Positions 58,099-64,000 of a stretch of 64,000 nt of DNA are shown in pieces. Location: the NCBI GenBank assembly GCA_936440205.1, contig OW387139.1, positions 39,582,378 through 39,646,377 of the forward strand, given 5' to 3'. The notes beneath the pieces are model-generated. The model did not search any database and was not told where the DNA came from. It worked only from the letters and a program-made list of their open reading frames with translations. Origin of the DNA: Lepidonotus clava. Taxonomy: Eukaryota; Annelida; Polychaeta; Phyllodocida; Polynoidae. The stretch's first letter is position 1; the number at the start of each line of letters is the position of its first letter. The position numbers and the translations under genes were made by a program.

Positions 58099-58970
58099 GA
58101 AGATATTATTCTAAGTTGTATACAGTCTCCTCAATTTGTAATTTAATCAGAAATGAGTATGGTAGTATAAAAAAAACGCAGTTTGAACAATTTAGAATAT
58201 TTCTCTTACAATGAGATGCCATTAACTACTGGATTGCTTCAAGTAACAGCTGAGTAATATGATACGAGACAATATCATACTTTCAAATGTGAGGGGACGT
58301 GGACATGGTTTTTATGGTTTGATGATATTATTTTCTCAACTTACCACAAGATCTGGAAGATCATGTAATTACGTGAAGTCAAATAAAATACATAAAAAAA
58401 AAAAAAAAAAAAAAACAATAGCTAGCTAAGAGAGAAAGATGGCTAAGTAACCTGTTACCATGCTTAGCTTATGCTTACATCCTCTTGTATCTTAATAAGG
58501 TTCGGGGCGAGTAGGCTAATCGGCAAAGTTAGCCAATGAATCTTCTAACTTTAGAGCGACATCCAACCATAACTTAATTATTGACGTAATCCAATCTAGG
58601 AATAATGTTCTCATGCTAGAGATGAATATAGGAGTCGATAATGTTATAAGGAGTACATGTCAATCTACCTTGCTATAGTCGAGTTATGACCTGCATGTTC
58701 ATCGGTTAGTATTTCGTTTAAACATACACGTATGCACTTTTGAGATCTATAAGTTTCAGAATGTGTCAGAATGAGCCATCACTCTGAAAACAATCATGAT
58801 ATATCCGGAATAATATATGTAATAATTGCACATCGCTAAATTCATTTATTTCTTAAAACATGGAGCCATTTCAGAACTATGGAGTTGTGTTAACGGAATT
58901 AACGATTTTAGCGTAGGTGCGATATTACCATGGAAATAACTGTCAATACAACTTTTCATGAAAGAGGGTC

Positions 58971-58975
<5 letters not shown>
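58099..58975. other. Gene-free stretch
   Basis: AT-rich, with an A run of about 20 at 58394-58415. No feature recognised. Confidence 0.4.

Positions 58976-59021
<46 letters not shown>
58976..59021. repeat. (TA)n microsatellite
   Basis: About 23 uninterrupted TA units after gtgtg. Confidence 0.97.
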
Positions 59022-59023
<2 letters not shown>

Positions 59024-59324
59024 GCCATGTTAATCGTAATCGGTTATTATACCCTTTACAATACTATAAGGCATGTCTCTGTAACGTATGCCATTGCATC
59101 AAGTGTCGCCTATTGCTAAAGGGCCATGGCCATAATATGCAATCCACACTGCACCCTGGCCTTGGCTCGGCGCTTGAACCTTGTGTATAGGTTATTCATG
59201 GTGCTGTGACGCACAACAAGGGTAATCAGGGGGCTGGGCCTTATTTAGGCACTGACTGAGGTGCTTGAGCTATAATAGGGACGCGAGCAGCTCGGACCTT
59301 GGGCGACCTGATGGATGAGCGACT

Positions 59325-59735
59325 CATGTGACTAACTCTAGATCCTGTGCATAGCGACTCGTGTGACTGACTTGTACTGGTTCATAGCACCTCACATGAC
59401 TGACTAGTGTCAGTTCATAGCAACTTAAATATGACTGACTAGTACCAGGGCGACATATATGACTGAATAGTACCAGTTCATAGCACCTCATGGGACTGAC
59501 TGGAACCGGTTCATAGCGTTTTATGGGACTGAATGGAATCTGTTCATAACGTTCCTTGAGACTTACTAGTACCAATTCATAGCACCTCACATGCATGAAT
59601 GACTAGAACCAATTCATAGCACCCAACATTCATGACTGACTAGAACCAGTTCATAGCACCTCACATGAATGGCTGACTAGTACTAGTTCATAGCACCTCA
59701 CACGAAAGACTAGTACCACTTCATATCAACTCTAG
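59325..59735. repeat. Degenerate ~34-bp satellite array
   Basis: About twelve diverged copies of gactgactagtaccagttcatagcacctcacat, spaced about 33-36 bp. Its unit length is like that of the array at 48780-49450, but the sequence differs. The 90-codon minus-strand ORF across it is a repeat artefact. Confidence 0.85.
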
Positions 59736-62700
59736 GCCAATACCAGAAGCAAAGTCCAAATGACAGGGGACCATGTAAGATATGTAGTATGATTAGGCTG
59801 ACTCGAACAGTTAAACCTACTCGTACATCCAAAGTCATTAGTAAAGTCTGCGGTCAGCTCTTCACCATTCCGCTATCCAGAATGTGTTGACCGAGAATGA
59901 CTACAATTAATCAATCATATGTTTCCTTGCCTTGGTGGAATAAGCGGCCATATTGTTGTATTTGTACCCTTTCCTTTTTATTAACAAACAATAGCTGTTC
60001 CCCCAGCCCTCTATTCTACCTTGCTTGGTCACCAATCGTTTACAGCTAATGGAGACTGTATTGTAGACTCATACAGCCTGAATAGATGCCACTTCTCCGG
60101 CTGAACAATTCACAACAACCTTAAGTAGACAGAACCATCCACCATCATGAGAAAAACGCAACAGCAGGTGCACTCACAGTCTCACAATACCCAGGACACG
60201 TTGACAATCGCCTGTATTGTAGTCGGTGATAATTACACTAGTGTAACGACAGGCTGGGGAAAGTTGTGTATGAAGGGGGCCATTGGGGGTGTTTTGTTTA
60301 TGGGGAAGGGACACCTGGCACGGAGCAGCTCCCCGCTAATGGCTTGTATGGAATCTGTATTCTAATGAGTGAGCAGCTCAGTGTGTTGCAACAGGTTGCA
60401 AACAATGCAGGTTTGGGAGGTGTCATTGATGCACTGATAGCAGTGTCGATTTTTTTTCATCGCTTCTCATGTAACTTCTGTTCTGTAGCCCATTGCACAT
60501 GATATAGTGATCACAGTATTGGACGGTTGCTAAACAGTGAAAACATTCAAAACTATCAATGTTAGAGCAATGTTAGGACACCCCAAAACATATTTTTAGA
60601 ATATTGTTTCATGAATCTTTACAGTAGGTAGACGTTAAAAAAATCAATTTGATCCAATAGAGAATATTGAGGTTTTGTAAACGTAAGCACATATGCATGT
60701 GCATAAAATGTTCTTAGAGATTGATTGCTATAATCGGTTAGTGTGCAACAGGCCACTGGAAGTTTAAAACAATGAGATAAAAAAAAGGTCAACTGCAAGT
60801 CACACAGGTTTCTGTTATTTTTTCAGATGTAAACGCAGGGGTGAATTCTGTTTTATTGCTTCAATCGCTACCTTGGGGGACCAATATCATAATTGAACCA
60901 AAATAACTACTAAAGACAACAATGTTGATCACACTAAATCCTGTGTTTTTGTATGTATGTCTATAGCCATTGAAAACTGTCATCCTGACTCTCACAATGC
61001 ATATAGGAATAAATTAATGGATGTGCAACAAAGGCAGTTTGTGGATTATACTTCTATTGCAATGTGCAGTAAATGTATCATTGCTATGAAGTTCTGAAGA
61101 CAGCTATGTACCACTACTGTATGAATTTCTGAACAATGGAAAAAACACTTCCATTATCCCACATATATATTCATTTCAAAGTTTGTAGATAACCTTCACT
61201 GTTTAGTCCCAATATAACATTATGTATTTTCTAATGAATTAAAGTACAAAGCATATGGTAAATGTCCCATGTTGTGCCTGCTGAAATGAGGTGAGTATCA
61301 GGTGATAAAGAAACATCGCTATCAGTCCTTCCTCCCGTCTCCTGTTCTCAAGTGATAAGGAATTCATGCCATTAACTCTTCCTCCCACCACCGGCTGTCT
61401 TCGCTACAGAAACTGTATTTAAGCTGCACTGAATAATTTGACCTTTCTAAGCAACCTCCTCCTGTAGCTATGCAAAGGCAGCTTTGATTCGGCAGTTTGA
61501 ATATTTTTGCATGGCGGAGCGTTCTGGGACCATTTTGTTGTAAAAAGGGGACACTGGCAGACTGGCTGGATTAAGGACCACACAAACTAAAATAACATTC
61601 CCCTCAGGGTATTGCTCTCAAGCCTGCGAACCCTTGTTTACAAAGCCTCTCAACGGCGCCAGCCTGAAAGGAAGCCACCGCCCGACTGGCTTCCAACCGG
61701 CGAAGCCACATCCGTGTCAGAGTGTCATCTGGTGTTTGGGGATTCTGTGTGCGTGCTTCTCTACATTTTTTTCTTTTTGATTTTCATTGTTTTGTTCTAT
61801 TTATGTTGTTTTGTCTTTTTAGGTGCATTATCCAGGACTATTCAGCTTTGAAGTACGTTTGGCTGGTAGCAGACCAAGGCCTGGGGTAGTGGTAGTTCAT
61901 TTGTGATAATGACAAACTGCGGGTGTTAAATGTTCTTTTGTTTCTTTGCAAGACAATTCAACAGGTCCCAAATCTGTTGATCAAATGTTTAGTTCGCTAC
62001 TAAAATACCAACATAGATAGTATTTTAGAGAGCGCTTTTCCTCTTTGTCTTTCTCTTGTCATTTCATTATTGTTTTATAAGTATATCAAGAAACACATTT
62101 CTGATAAACCCCCTATACAAAATATTGCAGTTTTTTATCTCACCCATTCGTTCACTGACGTGTTTGTTCAAGGGGCACTCCGGTAGGAAATGTTCCGAAT
62201 AATTAACTGGCGTCCTTACAATGTAGATGATTTGTTTTTCTTCATAGAGAGAATCAGTGTTTTTCTAAGTCAGCATCTCTTGTTAAACTAAGTATCATAC
62301 CTATACCTGACTTCACACGCCAGTGTTCCCGATCAAAACCACTCTGTAGAATGCCATCTGCAGTTCCAATAATTCCAGAAAAACAAGAAGCGTAAACCTA
62401 ACCAGGTGAGATTAAACTGCTTTCTCCTCAGACACTTTCTCACGCGGATCAGTGTCCACATTGATTAGGAAATTAAAGATTCTCTCTCATCGAGCAAATC
62501 AATCCAGGAATCTCGGCGGTCCCTGGAATGCGGCCTAAATCGTATCATCTGCCTCGTCTCCTCAAATAAATGAGGTGAACAGCTTTAAGGATTCGAGTCA
62601 GGTTTTCTCCAGGAGAGGCGAAGCCTACTGGGAGATGCTTTGTATGTTAAAGTGTGTGTGTGCGTGTGGAAAGAGGGGGAGTACTGTTGTCTGGGTGATC

Positions 62701-64000
62701 ATAGAACAAGGCATGAGACGTCCTTATAGAGTGTTGCTCAATAACCTAAAGTCGCAGGTCTTTGGACTCAAAGGCGTCTGTGTTAAGGGTGTAAGGGAGA
62801 GGATATGGGTGGATTTATCAAGTGGGGTGGAGTATGAAATAGTATTGAAATTGAGGGCGGATGTCTTTAGAATATAAGCAGAAGAGGGATTCAACATGCC
62901 ATTCACATTGAATAGGCCGATTAATCTGTACTTCATAATAGGACATCCACGGATCACGATTTGATAGTTCATCATTTTTGATATTGCAAGATGAAGTATC
63001 ATTGTGTTTTCATCTTAATTTCAAAGCTGGAGTAAAACGTAAAATATTAGTGTAGGATATAGGATAACAGATTCAAAAACATATATTTCTTATTTCCCAA
63101 GCACAATTACATGCACACATAATCAGACACGTTGGATATTAGCTCGCGATCAAAATGTGAAGTTTATCGTTCACAACAGGATATCTGTCTGTTTCTATTC
63201 TTGGAGAGAACAGGCATAGGCCAACTGCATCATATTCCCATTCTTTTATTTCCTTTCGCCCTTGCCTTCTACCGCAACAACAACCCTCCCACCTATTCAG
63301 AATTAGTGTTTGCATACATAACAATACAAAAGAGATGGTGACAGCCATCACCCTACTGCGTGGGTGGGGTTCATCCAGACACTACCTCATCTAGCCTTCT
63401 GAACAGCTCCCTGGAGAAAACTTCTCTATTCTCCAGTGCCTGATGGAATCAGGGGGGTGGCGAGACCGAGAATAGATGTGGTTGTCATGTCTAGCACCCC
63501 TCCCAGCGTGTCATTTAGTGGTTAGGTCCCCATAAAGCTCGGTAAGGAGAGATTGGACTGGGGGAGATTTTGCCTCTGGAGTGTTGTCATCATGTTGTGT
63601 CTGGTCATAGATAAGGGATGTGGGGTGTGTATGAGCCGATTTGATAGGTATATTCAGTATGATTAGTGGGTCTAATGTGCATGTTTTGATTTTTATAACA
63701 CTTCAACAGGGAATTATTGGCTCCATTATATCAAAAGAAGGCAAGATATTCCACAAGAGAATCATTGGGACCATGTCATTAAACAGAAAGTATCATTGCA
63801 CGGAACAATAAGTATTGCCCTGTTTATTACACTACGCTATAGAAAATCTATGTCTACAATTATAAAGGTCACATTGTAGGCCCTATCCAATTATTATGCT
63901 TGTAAATTCACACGCTCTCTCTTGTTACTTGTCTAGTTGAGAAGGTCAATTTGATTTTTATTTTTGAATGTTCTCATGGCGATCAAAACTGTGCACTTTT
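59736..64000. other. Gene-free right end with unique islands
   Basis: No gene recognised. GC-richer or motif-bearing islands: 59935-60060 (ttaacaaacaatag), 60250-60360 (ccattg, tgtttatg, cacctg, ctaatgg within 90 bp), 61290-61420 (GATAA words), 61480-61740, 62400-62600 and 63350-63560. They lack repeat hallmarks and consistent frames, so conserved non-coding DNA is a possibility that needs an alignment. Confidence 0.35.

Noticed and set aside
59324-59596. 90-codon minus-strand ORF
   Set aside because: Periodic (RCYELV / RYEPV) translation of the 34-bp satellite.
62575-62877. 100-codon plus-strand ORF
   Set aside because: Starts inside a unique island on both strands, G-rich composition, no family recognised; not enough to call a gene.

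Overview
This window is eukaryotic nuclear DNA from an invertebrate animal. It is AT-rich, has spliceosomal GT-AG introns, a nuclear tRNA-Asn gene, a SINE, poly(A)-tailed retro-insertions and many short inverted-repeat elements. The SINE tail (a gtacggcgtaaaacac core followed by CACT repeats) and the general mobile-element style suggest a marine invertebrate, most likely a lophotrochozoan such as a mollusc or brachiopod. That placement is inference.

Left third (1-21,313): one large gene on the minus strand. I assembled 16 exons between 21,103 and the left edge. All 15 introns are GT-AG and the phases agree at every junction, giving about 830 codons with no stop; the 3' end lies beyond position 1. 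The product is a Kyakuja-Dileera-Zisupton (KDZ) type transposase protein. It has a basic N-terminus, a CxC zinc cluster, a CPxC knuckle, an RNase H-fold core with three acidic residues in the family motifs (D332, D447, E500), and a long helical C-terminal part. Its introns carry at least six MITE or fold-back insertions and a 21-bp tandem array, while the exons are clean. It is either a domesticated host gene or a very intron-rich intact transposon gene.

Middle and right (21,314-64,000): no convincing multi-exon protein gene. There is a tRNA-Asn(GTT) gene at 23,850. A 3.6-kb DNA element with ~640-bp, nearly identical terminal inverted repeats lies at 29,960-33,542. A SINE at 41,004-41,312 is flanked by a perfect 13-bp target duplication. 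There is an inverted pair of MITEs at 50,757-51,468 and a ~1-kb C-rich minisatellite at 26,170-27,190. Two arrays of ~34-bp degenerate repeats lie at 48,780-49,450 and 59,325-59,735, and an 11-bp minisatellite at 48,526-48,646. Several MITE families are present, many ending in TTAA. Between the repeats are GC-richer, homeobox-, E-box- and CTCF-motif-bearing islands that look like conserved non-coding or promoter DNA, so this part may be a regulatory gene desert. One unrecognised 147-codon ORF (52,402-52,845, minus) is kept as a weak candidate.
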